A stretch of DNA of 64,000 nt from Betaproteobacteria bacterium (GTDB lineage: Bacteria > Pseudomonadota > Gammaproteobacteria > Burkholderiales > Casimicrobiaceae): positions 124,001-188,000 of the forward strand of contig BOKS01000004.1 in the NCBI GenBank assembly GCA_016861105.1, in the 5' to 3' direction. The translations under genes were made by a program, and so were the position numbers. The notes under the pieces were generated by a model. The model had not been told where the DNA came from. It saw nothing but the letters and a program-made list of their open reading frames with translations, and searched no databases. How positions within the stretch are numbered: the stretch's first letter is position 1; each line of letters begins with the position of its first letter. Positions 1-8,485 of the stretch are shown here, piece after piece.

Positions 1-771
1 AGTCCCTACGAGCGCTACATCGGCCGCTGGAGCCGCCGGGTCGCGCCTGCATTCCTCATGTGCCTCGACATCGAATCGGGGAGACGCTGGCTCGACGTCG
101 GGTGCGGAACCGGCGCGCTCTGCGCGGCGATCGTCGACGCCTGCGCCCCGGCGTCGGTCGTGGGAGTGGAACCATCGGCAGACTTCCGCGCCCTTGCGGG
201 GCAGTCGCTGGGGGACCGTGTTGTACTTCACGACGGCAGTGCAGCTTCCCTGCCGCTGGCCGACGCCAGCGTCGACGTCACCGTCTCCGGCCTGGTCCTG
301 AACTTCGTGCCCGATCTACCTGCCGCCCTCGCCGAAACGAGCCGGGTTACCGTCCCGAGCGGCACCATTGCGGCGTACGTCTGGGACTATGCGGGCAGGA
401 TGGAGCTGATCCGGTGGTTCTGGGACGTGGCTTCGGAGCTCGACCCGGAAGCATCCAAGCTGCACGAGGGAGTCCGCTTCCCGCTATGCGACCCCGATGC
501 CTTGCAGGCCGCGTTCCGGAACGCAGGACTGCAAGAGCCAAGGACCGTCCCGATCGACGTGCGCACGGACTTCGCAACCTTCGACGACTACTGGAACCCG
601 TTCCTCGGTGGACAGGGCCCGGCCCCAGCCTATGCGATGGCCCTGCCAGACAAGGCCAGGAGCCGGCTTCGCGAACGCCTGCGCGCCCGCTTGCCGATGG
701 AATCCGATGGCTCCCTCCGGCTCGCTGGACGGGCCTGGGCAGTTCGAGCGACGGCGAAAAGCGATGCCTAG
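1..771 (+). CDS. Class I SAM-dependent methyltransferase, 5' end cut by the window
   Basis: The reading frame is already open at base 1, so the true start lies outside. The first 19 visible codons (SPYERYIGRWSRRVAPAFL) are the usual N-terminus of this group, so I do not start at the ATG at 58. Motif I is LDVGCGTG at visible residues 31-38, followed by VGVEPS and then SLPLADASVDV, as in Methyltransf_11 enzymes. Family role: methyl transfer from S-adenosylmethionine to a small molecule. The acceptor cannot be read from the sequence. It is followed after 120 bp by an unrelated same-strand gene, so no operon is evident. Confidence 0.85.
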   Translation, partial: SPYERYIGRWSRRVAPAFLMCLDIESGRRWLDVGCGTGALCAAIVDACAPASVVGVEPSADFRALAGQSLGDRVVLHDGSAASLPLADASVDVTVSGLVLNFVPDLPAALAETSRVTVPSGTIAAYVWDYAGRMELIRWFWDVASELDPEASKLHEGVRFPLCDPDALQAAFRNAGLQEPRTVPIDVRTDFATFDDYWNPFLGGQGPAPAYAMALPDKARSRLRERLRARLPMESDGSLRLAGRAWAVRATAKSDA

Positions 772-891
772 CGGTTCGTTCGGGCACGAAATCCGATCTA
801 GACTGGCGGGGTGCCGACGGGCGGACGGCGCTGCGACGTATCACACGACTCCCCGCGGCCTGCGTGACGTCGCCCGCAGCCAGGAGACCCG

Positions 892-1542
892 ATGTCCAGG
901 CTTCGCGTGGAGAGCTTCACCATATCGCTGGACGGCTTCGGCGCCGGTCCACGCCAGGACATCGACCATCCGCTCGGGGTCGGCGGCACGTCGCTTCACG
1001 CCTGGGCCCTCTCCACGCGGACGTTCCAGCGGGCGGTGTTCGGTCGCGAGGGCGGATCGACGGAGGGTGTCGACGAGGAGTACGCCGCTCGCGGCTTCAG
1101 GAACGTCGGCGCGTGGATCCTCGGCAGGAACATGTTCGGCCCCGTGCGCGGCCCGTGGCCGGACGAGCGCTGGCGCGGCTGGTGGGGCGAGAACCCCGTC
1201 TACCACGTTCCCGTGTTCGTCCTCACCCACTACGCGCGCGCCCCGCTGGTGATGGAAGGCGGAACGACCTTCCACTTCGTGACGGAAGGCATCGGCGCCG
1301 CGCTGGCGCGAGCCCGCGAAGCCGCCCAGGGAAAGGACGTCCGTCTCGGCGGCGGCGTCGACGTCATCCGGCAGTATCTCCGCGAGCGCCTGGTCGACGA
1401 GATGCACGTCGCCATCGCCCCTGTCCTCCTCGGTGCCGGCGAGCGGCTCTTCGACGGAGTGGACCTTCCTGCGCTGGGCTACGCCTGCACCAGGCACGAG
1501 GCGTCGCCGTTTGCCACGCACGTGATCCTGACCCGACAGTGA
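892..1542 (+). CDS. Dihydrofolate reductase family protein (RibD C-terminal fold)
   Basis: The 216-residue protein starts SRLRVESFTISLDGFGAG, the typical N-terminal strand and loop of the YwjB/YyaP group. It has the NADPH-site glycine cluster LGGGVDVIRQYL near residue 150 and the closing motif DEMHVAIAPVLLGAGERLF. Family members are NADPH-dependent reductases of the RibD_C/DHFR fold. Most of these stand-alone forms have no assigned substrate, and nothing around this gene (methyltransferase upstream, second paralogue downstream) points to riboflavin synthesis. A purine-rich stretch (caggagacc) sits just before the ATG. It may be a pterin or flavin-like reductase, but the substrate is unknown. 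Confidence 0.85.
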   Translation: MSRLRVESFTISLDGFGAGPRQDIDHPLGVGGTSLHAWALSTRTFQRAVFGREGGSTEGVDEEYAARGFRNVGAWILGRNMFGPVRGPWPDERWRGWWGENPVYHVPVFVLTHYARAPLVMEGGTTFHFVTEGIGAALARAREAAQGKDVRLGGGVDVIRQYLRERLVDEMHVAIAPVLLGAGERLFDGVDLPALGYACTRHEASPFATHVILTRQ

Positions 1543-1665
1543 GCGCGGGCGCGCAGCGGCAGTGCGCCGCGAGGCGTACGGGTCACCATGGGCCTCGCAG
1601 CGCAGTGCTGCTGCGTGCGGGACTCTGGCAGGGATCCTTCGCGCGCGCGACCCCGGGCGTGTCGC

Positions 1666-2238
1666 ATGACGACCCGGTACTACACGGCCACCAGCCTCGA
1701 CGGATTCATCGCGACCGAAGACGACTCGCTCGACTGGCTGTTCCCGCTCGGCGACATCGACGACACGAGCTTCCCGGCGTTCATCGCCGGCGTCGGGGCG
1801 CTGGCCATGGGATCGGCCACGTACGAGTGGATGCTGCGTCACGCGCGAACGGTCGCGGCCGAGACCGGCGCGGCCTGGCCATACGCCCAACCCGCGTGGG
1901 TCTTCACCAGCAGGACGCTGCCAGCGGTGCCGGGCGCCGATCTGCACTTCGTCCGAGGCGACGTGCGGCCGGTCCATTCGGCCATGCGCGCGGCTGCGGG
2001 CGAGCGGACCATCTGGATCGTCGGAGGCGGCGATCTCGCGGGTCAGTTCCACGACGCCGGGCTGCTGGACGAGATCGTCGTCCAGGTCGGTTCCGTCACG
2101 CTCGGCAAAGGCAAGCCCCTGTTTCCCCGCCGGCTCACCAGCCCGCCGCTGACGCTGATGTCCGTCAGGCAGGTCGGCACGGGCTTTGCCGAGCTGCGCT
2201 ACGCGGTCCCTGCTCGTCAGGAGAACGGTGCGCCCTGA
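1666..2238 (+). CDS. Dihydrofolate reductase family protein, second paralogue
   Basis: I start at the ATG at 1666 (MTTRYYTATSLDGFIATEDD), because that is the conserved first strand of the family; an upstream in-frame ATG at 1588 would add 26 unlike residues. The 190-residue product has the glycine motif IWIVGGGDLAGQF and the LLDEIVVQVGSVTLGKGKPLF element that ends the RibD_C fold. It belongs to a different subgroup from the neighbour at 892. Expected activity is NADPH-dependent reduction of an unidentified heterocycle. A 48-codon remnant of a close relative lies at 17499. Confidence 0.85.
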   Translation: MTTRYYTATSLDGFIATEDDSLDWLFPLGDIDDTSFPAFIAGVGALAMGSATYEWMLRHARTVAAETGAAWPYAQPAWVFTSRTLPAVPGADLHFVRGDVRPVHSAMRAAAGERTIWIVGGGDLAGQFHDAGLLDEIVVQVGSVTLGKGKPLFPRRLTSPPLTLMSVRQVGTGFAELRYAVPARQENGAP

Positions 2239-2344
2239 CGCCCTGCCCGAGCGGACGCACCGGCCCGCGATCCCGACGCGGCGGACACCGACGTGGCGCG
2301 GCGCGCTGCGACCCCGGTAGCCGGACGCGCGCGGCTCCACGCCC

Positions 2345-2914
2345 ATGCCCGGCACGATCATCCTCCTCAACGGCGCGTCCAGTTCGGGAAAGTCGTCGCT
2401 GGCGCGCGCCGTGCAGGCGCGAGCTTCCCTGCCCTTCTGGCACTACTCGATCGATCACCTCAGGGCCGGCGGCGTCCTGCCCAGCGAGCGCATCGATGCC
2501 GGCGACTTCTCCTGGGCGACGATGAGGGAAGCCTTCTTCGAGGGCTTCCATCGCAGCATCGCCGCGTTCGCGCAGGCGGGAAACCACCTGCTCGTCGAGC
2601 ACATCATCGAGGAGCGCCGCTGGATGGACAGGCTGCTGCTCCTCCTCGGGGCGCACGACGTCTACTTCGTCGGCCTGCACTGCCCGCTCGACGAACTCGA
2701 GCGGCGCGAGGCGCGACGCGGCGACAGGCGGCTCGGCGACGCCCGTGCGGATCACGCCGTCACGCACACGTTCGGCGCGTACGACCTGGAGCTGGAGTCC
2801 ACGCGCCCGGTCGACGAGCAGGCAACCGTGCTGCTCGCCGCGTGGGAAGCACGCTCCGCGCCCGGTGCCTTCGCGAGCATGGCGCGCCGCGGCGGTGCCG
2901 ACGTCGTGGCCTGA
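2345..2914 (+). CDS. Chloramphenicol 3-O-phosphotransferase-like kinase
   Basis: The 189-residue P-loop kinase has Walker A GASSSGKSS at residues 10-18, then HYSIDHLRAGG where the substrate aspartate of the CPT family sits, and a lid region LDELERREARRGDRRLGDAR. Length matches the CPT family. Known CPT enzymes transfer the gamma phosphate of ATP to the 3-hydroxyl of chloramphenicol. Many chromosomal relatives have no tested substrate, so resistance is only a possibility. The gene is preceded by a 106-bp spacer and is probably transcribed alone. Confidence 0.75.
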   Translation: MPGTIILLNGASSSGKSSLARAVQARASLPFWHYSIDHLRAGGVLPSERIDAGDFSWATMREAFFEGFHRSIAAFAQAGNHLLVEHIIEERRWMDRLLLLLGAHDVYFVGLHCPLDELERREARRGDRRLGDARADHAVTHTFGAYDLELESTRPVDEQATVLLAAWEARSAPGAFASMARRGGADVVA

Positions 2915-3093
2915 CCCCGGGACGAAGGTCCGATGCCCTGGTGAACGAGCATCGACACGGGCGCCATCCACCGCCGGGCCCGACGACGACGGGGCGAGGA
3001 CGGCGCGGCGTGTCATCATCCGCCAAGCGGCGCGAACATCCTGCCGGCGCTGTTCGCCCGGCTCGAACGCCGGGGCCTTCCCGTCCACCCGCC

Positions 3094-3534
3094 ATGCTGC
3101 CGGTCGTTCGTACACGACGCTCCCTCCTGGCCGCCATGGCCGCGGCCGCCGCGTTACCCTGTCGCCGGTCGGATGCGGCGGACGCCACGCATCCGCAGGC
3201 GCGCTGGTTCCAGGAAGCGGAGGCGATGAGGAAGCTCGCGGTCTCCCGGGGCGACCAGAGCTATGGAGCCGTGCTGGTGCTGGACGGTCGCGTCGCGGGG
3301 CAGGGGCCGAGCCGCGTCGTCGTGGACCGAAGCGCCGACGCCCACGCGGAGCGCGTCGCCATCCTCGACGCGCAGCGCAGGCTCGGCCGCGAGGACCTCC
3401 GCGGGGCCGTCCTGTATTCCACCGCGCGGCCGTGCGCGCTCTGCGAGCAGGCGGCCGCGAAGGCGAACGTCTCGCGGATGTACTTCGGCAGCAACCTGCA
3501 GGACGCGGGGCCACCCGTGGGCCGCCCGCCGTGA
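3094..3534 (+). CDS. Zinc-dependent nucleoside/cytidine deaminase-like protein with N-terminal export-like signal
   Basis: The 146-residue protein carries the two zinc motifs of the CMP/dCMP deaminase family: HAE at 84-86 (glutamate as proton shuttle) and PCALC at 113-117. Upstream is VRTRRSLLAAMAAAAALP, a twin-arginine-like leader, which is unusual for this normally cytosolic fold. If functional, the leader would place the deaminase in the periplasm. The start at 3094 is the only one giving both the leader and the complete domain. The substrate (guanine, cytosine or another amino-heterocycle) is not determinable. Confidence 0.7.
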   Translation: MLPVVRTRRSLLAAMAAAAALPCRRSDAADATHPQARWFQEAEAMRKLAVSRGDQSYGAVLVLDGRVAGQGPSRVVVDRSADAHAERVAILDAQRRLGREDLRGAVLYSTARPCALCEQAAAKANVSRMYFGSNLQDAGPPVGRPP

Positions 3535-3607
3535 TGCCGAATCTTCGCCCGGGCGGCAACCGGTCGCCCCGCGCGTTGGCGTACAGGAACACCACCGGAG
3601 AGGATCC

Positions 3608-3904
3608 ATGCCCGCCTACCTGATTGCAGAGCACGTCATCACCGACGCGAGCAAGTTCGAGGAGTACAGGACCAGGGTCGGGCCGATGATCGCCAAGTAC
3701 GGCGGGCGCTACCTGACGAAGGGCGGCAGCCACAAGCTCCCCGAGGGGGGACACTGGAACCCGGAGCGCGTGGTGATCATCGAGTTTCCCGACATGGACG
3801 CGCTGAACCGGTGGTACAACGCACCGGAGTACCAGCCGCTGATCGCCCTGCGCAAGGCGTGCACCAGCGACCTGGACATGCTGATCACGCTGGAGGGTGC
3901 CTGA
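3608..3904 (+). CDS. DUF1330 family protein
   Basis: The 98-residue protein MPAYLIAEHVITDASKFEEY... has the hallmarks of DUF1330: an initial beta strand with PAYLI, the KYGGRYLTKGG turn, the strand ERVVIIEFPDMDALNRWYNAPEYQPL and a C-terminal LDMLITLEG. It has the dimeric alpha/beta-barrel (ferredoxin-like) fold related to antibiotic-biosynthesis monooxygenases; its biochemical role is unknown. The ATG at 3608 follows a good ribosome-binding site (ggagaggatcc). The following membrane methyltransferase gene begins close by and may be co-transcribed. Confidence 0.85.
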   Translation: MPAYLIAEHVITDASKFEEYRTRVGPMIAKYGGRYLTKGGSHKLPEGGHWNPERVVIIEFPDMDALNRWYNAPEYQPLIALRKACTSDLDMLITLEGA

Positions 3905-3965
3905 GGGACGCGGCCGGTTCGTCGCCGCGACCGCCTGCGGCGTTTCGCTCCGCCCGGATCACCTC

Positions 3966-4424
3966 GTGCGCGCACTCGAGCTTCGCGTCCCGCCCGCGGC
4001 GCTGGTGCTGATCTTCGCCGCGGCGATGGGCGCGCTCGCGTACGCCTTTCCCACGCCGATCCTGTTGCCCGCGAGGCTGGCGGTCGCCGGCGCGCTGGCG
4101 GGCCTGGGCGTGCTGGTCGCCCTGGCAGGCGTCGTCGCCTTTCGCCGTCACGGGACCACGGTCAACCCGTTCACGCCCGAGCAGTCGTCTTCCCTCGTCG
4201 CCACGGGCATCTATCGCTTCAGTCGCAACCCGATGTATCTTGGCTTCGTTCTGGGGCTCGCCGGCTGGTCCGTGTATCTGGCCAACTGGGCCTCCGCGCT
4301 CTTGCTGCCGGCGTTCGTCGCCTACATGAACCGGTCCCAGATCCGGCCTGAGGAGCGGGCGCTCGCGGAAAGGTTCGGTCCGCGGTTCCTGGCGTACTGC
4401 CGATCCGTCAGGCGCTGGCTGTAG
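3966..4424 (+). CDS. Isoprenylcysteine carboxyl methyltransferase family (PEMT/ICMT) membrane protein
   Basis: I choose the GTG at 3966 (VRALELRVPPAALVLIF); an upstream ATG at 3897 would overlap the previous gene and add unconserved residues. The 152-residue product has three to four hydrophobic segments and the family core GIYRFSRNPMYLGFVLGL, followed by RPEERALAERFGPRFLAYC at the C-terminus, where the cofactor pocket of ICMT/PEMT enzymes lies. It is an integral-membrane methyltransferase using S-adenosylmethionine. Bacterial members methylate lipids or carboxylates that are mostly unidentified. Confidence 0.8.
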   Translation: MRALELRVPPAALVLIFAAAMGALAYAFPTPILLPARLAVAGALAGLGVLVALAGVVAFRRHGTTVNPFTPEQSSSLVATGIYRFSRNPMYLGFVLGLAGWSVYLANWASALLLPAFVAYMNRSQIRPEERALAERFGPRFLAYCRSVRRWL

Positions 4425-4547
4425 GCGTGCGCGACGCTTGCCGTGGCGAAGACTGCAGCTCGCTCCGGTTCCCGGCGAGGAACGTCGGTGCGAAAGGTGC
4501 AGGCAGGTTCCCTGTCTCGGGCTGCGTGCGCGGCGAGGGAGGTGCGC

Positions 4548-5348
4548 GTGAGCGATGCCACGATGGAGTCCATGATCGCGTCGGCGCGGGCCTACGAATC
4601 GCTCTTCGTGCCCGCGCTCTTCGGGCAGTGGGCGTCGCGAGTCGCCGACCTCGCGAGGCTCGCCGTCGGCGAGAGGGTTCTCGACGTGGCGTGCGGTACG
4701 GGCGTGCTCGCCCGCGAAGCGCAGCGACGGACCGCGCCGACGGGCTACGTCGCCGGTCTGGATCCGGGCCCGGGAATGCTCGCCGTGGCGAGGGAACTCG
4801 CCCCGCTGGTGGACTGGCGGGAGGGCCGGGCCGAGGCGATGCCCTTCGCCGACGGCGCCTTCGACGCGGTCGTGAGCCAGTTCGGGCTCATGTTCACGGA
4901 CGCCGGCAGCGCCGTTCGCGAGATGCTTCGCGTCCTGCGGCCGGGGGGTCCGCTGGTCGTCGCGGTCTGGAACGATGTGGAGAACATCCCGGCTTACGCG
5001 GCCGAGATCGGCGTTCTCGAGCGGATTGCCGGCCCGCGGGCCGCCGACGCCCTGCGCGCGCCGTTCGTCCTCGGACGCCCGGGCGTCCTTGCCGGCCTCT
5101 TCGAGGATGCGGGTGCGGGCGAGGTGGTGATCGGTGCGGGCGCGGGCGTTGCGCGTTTCCCGAGCATCCGGGTGATGGTCGAGGCGGACCTGAGGGGCTG
5201 GCTCCCGGTCATGGGCGTGAACCTCGGCGAGGAGGTCATCGCACGCGTGCTGGACGAGGCCGACGCCGTGCTGTCCGATCACGCCGGTCCCGACGGCACG
5301 GTCGAGTTCGCGACGTCGGCGCTCCTGGTCGCCGCCCGGAAGCCGTGA
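4548..5348 (+). CDS. Class I SAM-dependent methyltransferase (UbiE/Methyltransf_11 type)
   Basis: The GTG at 4548 is preceded by a strong ribosome-binding site (gagggaggtgc at 4535-4545), which decides the start over upstream in-frame codons. The 266-residue protein has motif I VLDVACGTG at residues 44-52, the acidic-loop motif VAGLDPGPGML, the AEAMPFADGAFDAVVSQFGLMF stretch and LRPGGPLVVAVWND. This is the pattern of cytosolic small-molecule methyltransferases. There is no biosynthetic neighbour to suggest a substrate; a betaine-type transporter gene follows after 91 bp. Confidence 0.88.
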   Translation: MSDATMESMIASARAYESLFVPALFGQWASRVADLARLAVGERVLDVACGTGVLAREAQRRTAPTGYVAGLDPGPGMLAVARELAPLVDWREGRAEAMPFADGAFDAVVSQFGLMFTDAGSAVREMLRVLRPGGPLVVAVWNDVENIPAYAAEIGVLERIAGPRAADALRAPFVLGRPGVLAGLFEDAGAGEVVIGAGAGVARFPSIRVMVEADLRGWLPVMGVNLGEEVIARVLDEADAVLSDHAGPDGTVEFATSALLVAARKP

Positions 5349-5439
5349 TCGTCGGAGCGGGGGAAGCACGCGGGCGTCGCGCGCAATCCGTCCTGCACTT
5401 CCCCACGAACGTCCCCGTCGTGCACCGGAGCCTGACGCG

Positions 5440-6987
5440 ATGAACGAGCCGCTGCCACCCAGGCGCCGTCCCACGCTGTTGTACGCGGCGGTCGCCATCG
5501 TGGCCAGCGTCGTGATCTGGGGACTGGTGTCGCCCGCGGCGCTCGGCAGGGCGGCCGCTGCTGCGCTGGCCTTCACCACCCGGTCCTTCGGCTGGTTCTA
5601 CCTCTGGGTGGTCCTCGGCGTCGTGGCCTTCTGCCTGTTCCTGGCGGCGAGCCGCTACGGCAACATGCGGCTCGGCGGCGAGGACGAGGAACCCGAGTTC
5701 TCCGTCGTCGCGTGGTTCGCCATGCTGTTCGCGGCCGGCATGGGCATCGGGCTCGTCTTCTGGGGGGCCGCGGAGCCGCTGTCGCACTACCTCGCGCCGC
5801 CGCCGGGCGTCGCGCCGAGGTCGGCCGACGCCGCGAACGCGGCCATGCGCTACGCGTTCTTCCACTGGGGCCTGCATCCGTGGGCGATCTACACGGTGGT
5901 CGCGCTGGCGATCGCGTTCTTCCAGTCGGGCGCGGGCAGCGGCCTCAGCTTCAGCTCGACGATGCAGGGGCTGGGGGCGGATCCGAACGCGCGGTGGCTC
6001 GCGTTGATCGATCTCTTCGCGGTGGTGGCGACGGCGTTCGGCGTCGCCACGTCGCTCGGGCTGGGCGCCCTGCAGATCAACAGCGGGCTCAACGCCGTGT
6101 TCGGGCTGCCGATCGGCGTCGCGTCGCAGGTCGGGATCATCGTCGTGACGACCGTGCTGTTCCTCGCCTCCGCGCTCTCGGGGATCGAGCGCGGCATCAA
6201 GTGGCTGTCGACGATCAACCTGGCGATCGCCGCGCTCCTCGCCGCGACGATCTTCGCGCTCGGCCCGACGCGCGCCATCCTCGACACGCTCACGAACACG
6301 CTGGGCGCGTACCTCTCGGAATTCGTCCGCATGAGCCTGCGGCTCAGCCCGTTCCGCGAGAGCAACTGGGTGGGGGACTGGACGATCTTCTACTGGGCGT
6401 GGTGGCTGTCGTGGTCGCCTTTCGTCGGGCTCTTCATCGCCCGCGTGTCGAAGGGGCGGACCATCCGCGAGTTCATCGTCGGGACGCTCATCGTTCCCTC
6501 GGCGGCGTGCTTCCTGTGGTTCTCCGTCTTCGGCGGCAGCGCACTCCACCTCGAGATCTTCGAGGGCGTCCCGCTCGCGGCGGCGGCGCAGGCCGACGCG
6601 TCGACCGCGATCTTCCGGCTGTTCGAGGCGCTGCCGATGAGCACGGTGCTGTCCGTCGCGGCGACGCTGCTCGTGCTGATCTTCTTCGTGACCTCTGCCG
6701 ATTCGGCGACCGTCGTGCTCTCCATCCTCAGCTCGCGCGGCAACCCGGATCCCGGGCTGCGCACGAAGTTCCTGTGGGGCGCGCTCGTGTCCCTGGTGGC
6801 GGTGAGCCTGCTCGTCGCCGGCGGGCTCAAGGGCATCCAGACGGCGGCGATCGTCGCGGCGCTGCCTTTCTCCGTCGTCATCGTCCTGCTGTGCGTCTCG
6901 CTTCATCGCGCACTGGAGCGCGAGTGGCGCGCGCGCGACCGGGCGGAGCGCGCCTATCGCAGGCGGTCGCGGGACGGTGCGGATTGA
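5440..6987 (+). CDS. BCCT family betaine/carnitine/choline transporter
   Basis: The 515-residue inner-membrane protein has about twelve hydrophobic segments. BCCT landmarks are GMGIGLVFWGAAEP near residues 100-113, FFHWGLHPWAIY soon after, and the tryptophan-rich TM8 region WTIFYWAWWLSWSPF from residue 314, followed by VSKGRTIREFI. BCCT carriers take up quaternary ammonium compounds with Na+ or H+. The short C-terminal tail argues against a BetP-like osmosensory extension. A single polar gene follows in a different functional class, so compatible-solute or choline uptake is inferred from family only. Confidence 0.92.
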   Translation: MNEPLPPRRRPTLLYAAVAIVASVVIWGLVSPAALGRAAAAALAFTTRSFGWFYLWVVLGVVAFCLFLAASRYGNMRLGGEDEEPEFSVVAWFAMLFAAGMGIGLVFWGAAEPLSHYLAPPPGVAPRSADAANAAMRYAFFHWGLHPWAIYTVVALAIAFFQSGAGSGLSFSSTMQGLGADPNARWLALIDLFAVVATAFGVATSLGLGALQINSGLNAVFGLPIGVASQVGIIVVTTVLFLASALSGIERGIKWLSTINLAIAALLAATIFALGPTRAILDTLTNTLGAYLSEFVRMSLRLSPFRESNWVGDWTIFYWAWWLSWSPFVGLFIARVSKGRTIREFIVGTLIVPSAACFLWFSVFGGSALHLEIFEGVPLAAAAQADASTAIFRLFEALPMSTVLSVAATLLVLIFFVTSADSATVVLSILSSRGNPDPGLRTKFLWGALVSLVAVSLLVAGGLKGIQTAAIVAALPFSVVIVLLCVSLHRALEREWRARDRAERAYRRRSRDGAD

Positions 6988-7093
6988 GGCCATCGCAGCA
7001 ATGGCGCTGCTGCGGGAGAATCCGTCGACCGGAAGCCGGCCGCGCCCCCGCACCTCGGGGAGGGGCTGCACCTCACGGGCCGCGGGAGGCGGA

Positions 7094-7726
7094 GTGACGA
7101 CCTCGCTCCGCCATTCCTCGCTTCGTCGAAGCATCCTCCTCGGCGTGGTCGCCGCCGTCGTCCTCGCACGTCCCGCGATGGCGCAGACCGCGGAGCGGCC
7201 GGACGTCAAGGTCGGGGATCGATGGCGGTTCGCGGCCTACGCCACCGTGCCCTCCGCCACGCCGAACCGCACTTGGCTCGTGACGTCGGTGGGCGCCACG
7301 GACATCGAGGGCACCGAGAACGGCGAGCCGCTGCGACTGACGCGCGAACTGAACGTGGTCGAGACGCCACGCGACCGGTATTCCAACGCGAGGCTGCTCG
7401 CGTTTCCGCTGGCGGTCGGCAAGCGGTGGGAGTACGTGACCGAGTGGACGTTCAAGGCGAAGGGATCCGCGGGCAGGGCTGCCGTCGTCGTCACGGTGCA
7501 CGCCTACGAGAAGGTCACCGTCCCCGCGGGTGCCTTCGACGCGTTCAGGCTGGTGGCGAGCGAGTCGCTGAGCGGGACGTCGCCGGCCGGCAGCGTGTAC
7601 GCCGGCGAGACGAACCGGACGTATTGGTATGCGCCGGCCGCTCGAGCGATCGTGAAGTCGGTCTCGCACAATCCCTACCTCGGCCCGTCCGTCGTCGAAC
7701 TCGTCGGCTTCGAGCCGGGTCCTTGA
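7094..7726 (+). CDS. Hypothetical exported protein
   Basis: The start is the GTG at 7094, preceded by gggaggcgga; it yields a signal peptide (RRSILLGVVAAVVLARPAMAQ) cut after AMA. An upstream in-frame start would place about 39 unlikely residues before the signal. The mature part of about 180 residues begins DVKVGDRWRFAAY and contains PLAVGKRWEYVTEWTF and RTYWYAPAARAIVKSVS. This pattern is common in periplasmic proteins of unknown function annotated only by the VGDRW repeat-like motifs. No catalytic residues stand out. Probably periplasmic. Confidence 0.7.
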   Translation: MTTSLRHSSLRRSILLGVVAAVVLARPAMAQTAERPDVKVGDRWRFAAYATVPSATPNRTWLVTSVGATDIEGTENGEPLRLTRELNVVETPRDRYSNARLLAFPLAVGKRWEYVTEWTFKAKGSAGRAAVVVTVHAYEKVTVPAGAFDAFRLVASESLSGTSPAGSVYAGETNRTYWYAPAARAIVKSVSHNPYLGPSVVELVGFEPGP

Positions 7727-8005
7727 TGGTGTGGACACGCAGCGGCGCGCCGCACCGGCGGCGTGCGCGCGAGTCCATGATCAGCGCCCGCCGGTGACAG
7801 CGCATGGCAGTATCCTTCGCGCCGAAGGCCGCGCGGGCCCGGCCGCGCCCGTGCGTTCGCATCGACGAGGAGCGCCGTCGGACACCATGAATCTTCTGAG
7901 TACACGCGCGCTGTTCGTCGCCACCGCCGTCGCCCGCGGGGACTGCGCTGGGCACGCGTCGGTAGAATCCGCGGGATGCTCTCGCCACGGTCCCCCTCGG
8001 CGCGC

Positions 8006-8269
8006 ATGACCAGCTCGCTCGCCCGCGTGGCGCTCGTCACCGGGCTGATCCTTCTCGTTCCCGTGGTGGCGATGCAGGTCACCGCCGAAGTGGCGTGGGG
8101 GCCGGGCGACTTCCTGGCGGCGGGCGCGCTACTCTTCGGTGCCGGCGTGGCGATGGTCGCGAGCGTGCGGTGGTTCCGGCGGACGGCGAGCCGGGTGGCT
8201 GCCGTCGCATTGATCGCGACCGCAGTGGCGCTGGTCTGGGCGGAACTCGCAGTCGGGCTCTTCCGGTGA
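8006..8269 (+). CDS. Small three-helix membrane protein, unknown function
   Basis: The ATG at 8006 gives 87 residues with three hydrophobic segments (LVTGLILLVPVVAMQVTA, FLAAGALLFGAGVAMVA and VAAVALIATAVALVWAEL) and a WGPGDF loop. Small proteins of this layout, with the same loop, occur as conserved hypotheticals in many proteobacteria. An ATG ten codons upstream (7976) is an alternative. No partner gene is adjacent. The 280 bp before it shows no recognisable gene. Confidence 0.6.
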   Translation: MTSSLARVALVTGLILLVPVVAMQVTAEVAWGPGDFLAAGALLFGAGVAMVASVRWFRRTASRVAAVALIATAVALVWAELAVGLFR

Positions 8270-8485
8270 CTTCCCGCCGGCCGACCCTCCGACGCGGGGT
8301 CCCCGGCGCGGGACTGCCGGACGGGTCGATCGTGGCGCGCCCCGTGGCGGCGGCTGCATAATCGTTGTCCACGCGCCGCCGTCCGAGCTGCCCTCCCGGT
8401 GCCCACTCGGTGCCCGGGCGGGGACGGGCGGCACTCGCCGCGGCCGCGCGCGATCGCCGACGACGTTGCGAGCGAACGCAAGCGC

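Noticed and set aside
60..2525. A very long open frame in another phase across the first three genes
   Set aside because: It is rich in Arg/Ala/Pro and lacks motifs; high GC content keeps alternate frames open. The shorter frames carry clear family signatures.
5236..7209. A 657-codon minus-strand frame opposite the BCCT gene
   Set aside because: Composition is Arg/Glu/His-rich with no domain, while the plus strand encodes a well-conserved transporter.
7727..8005. Short peptide frame beginning MNLLSTRALFVATAVA near 7887
   Set aside because: It has a signal-like start but no conserved continuation and ends quickly; probably chance.
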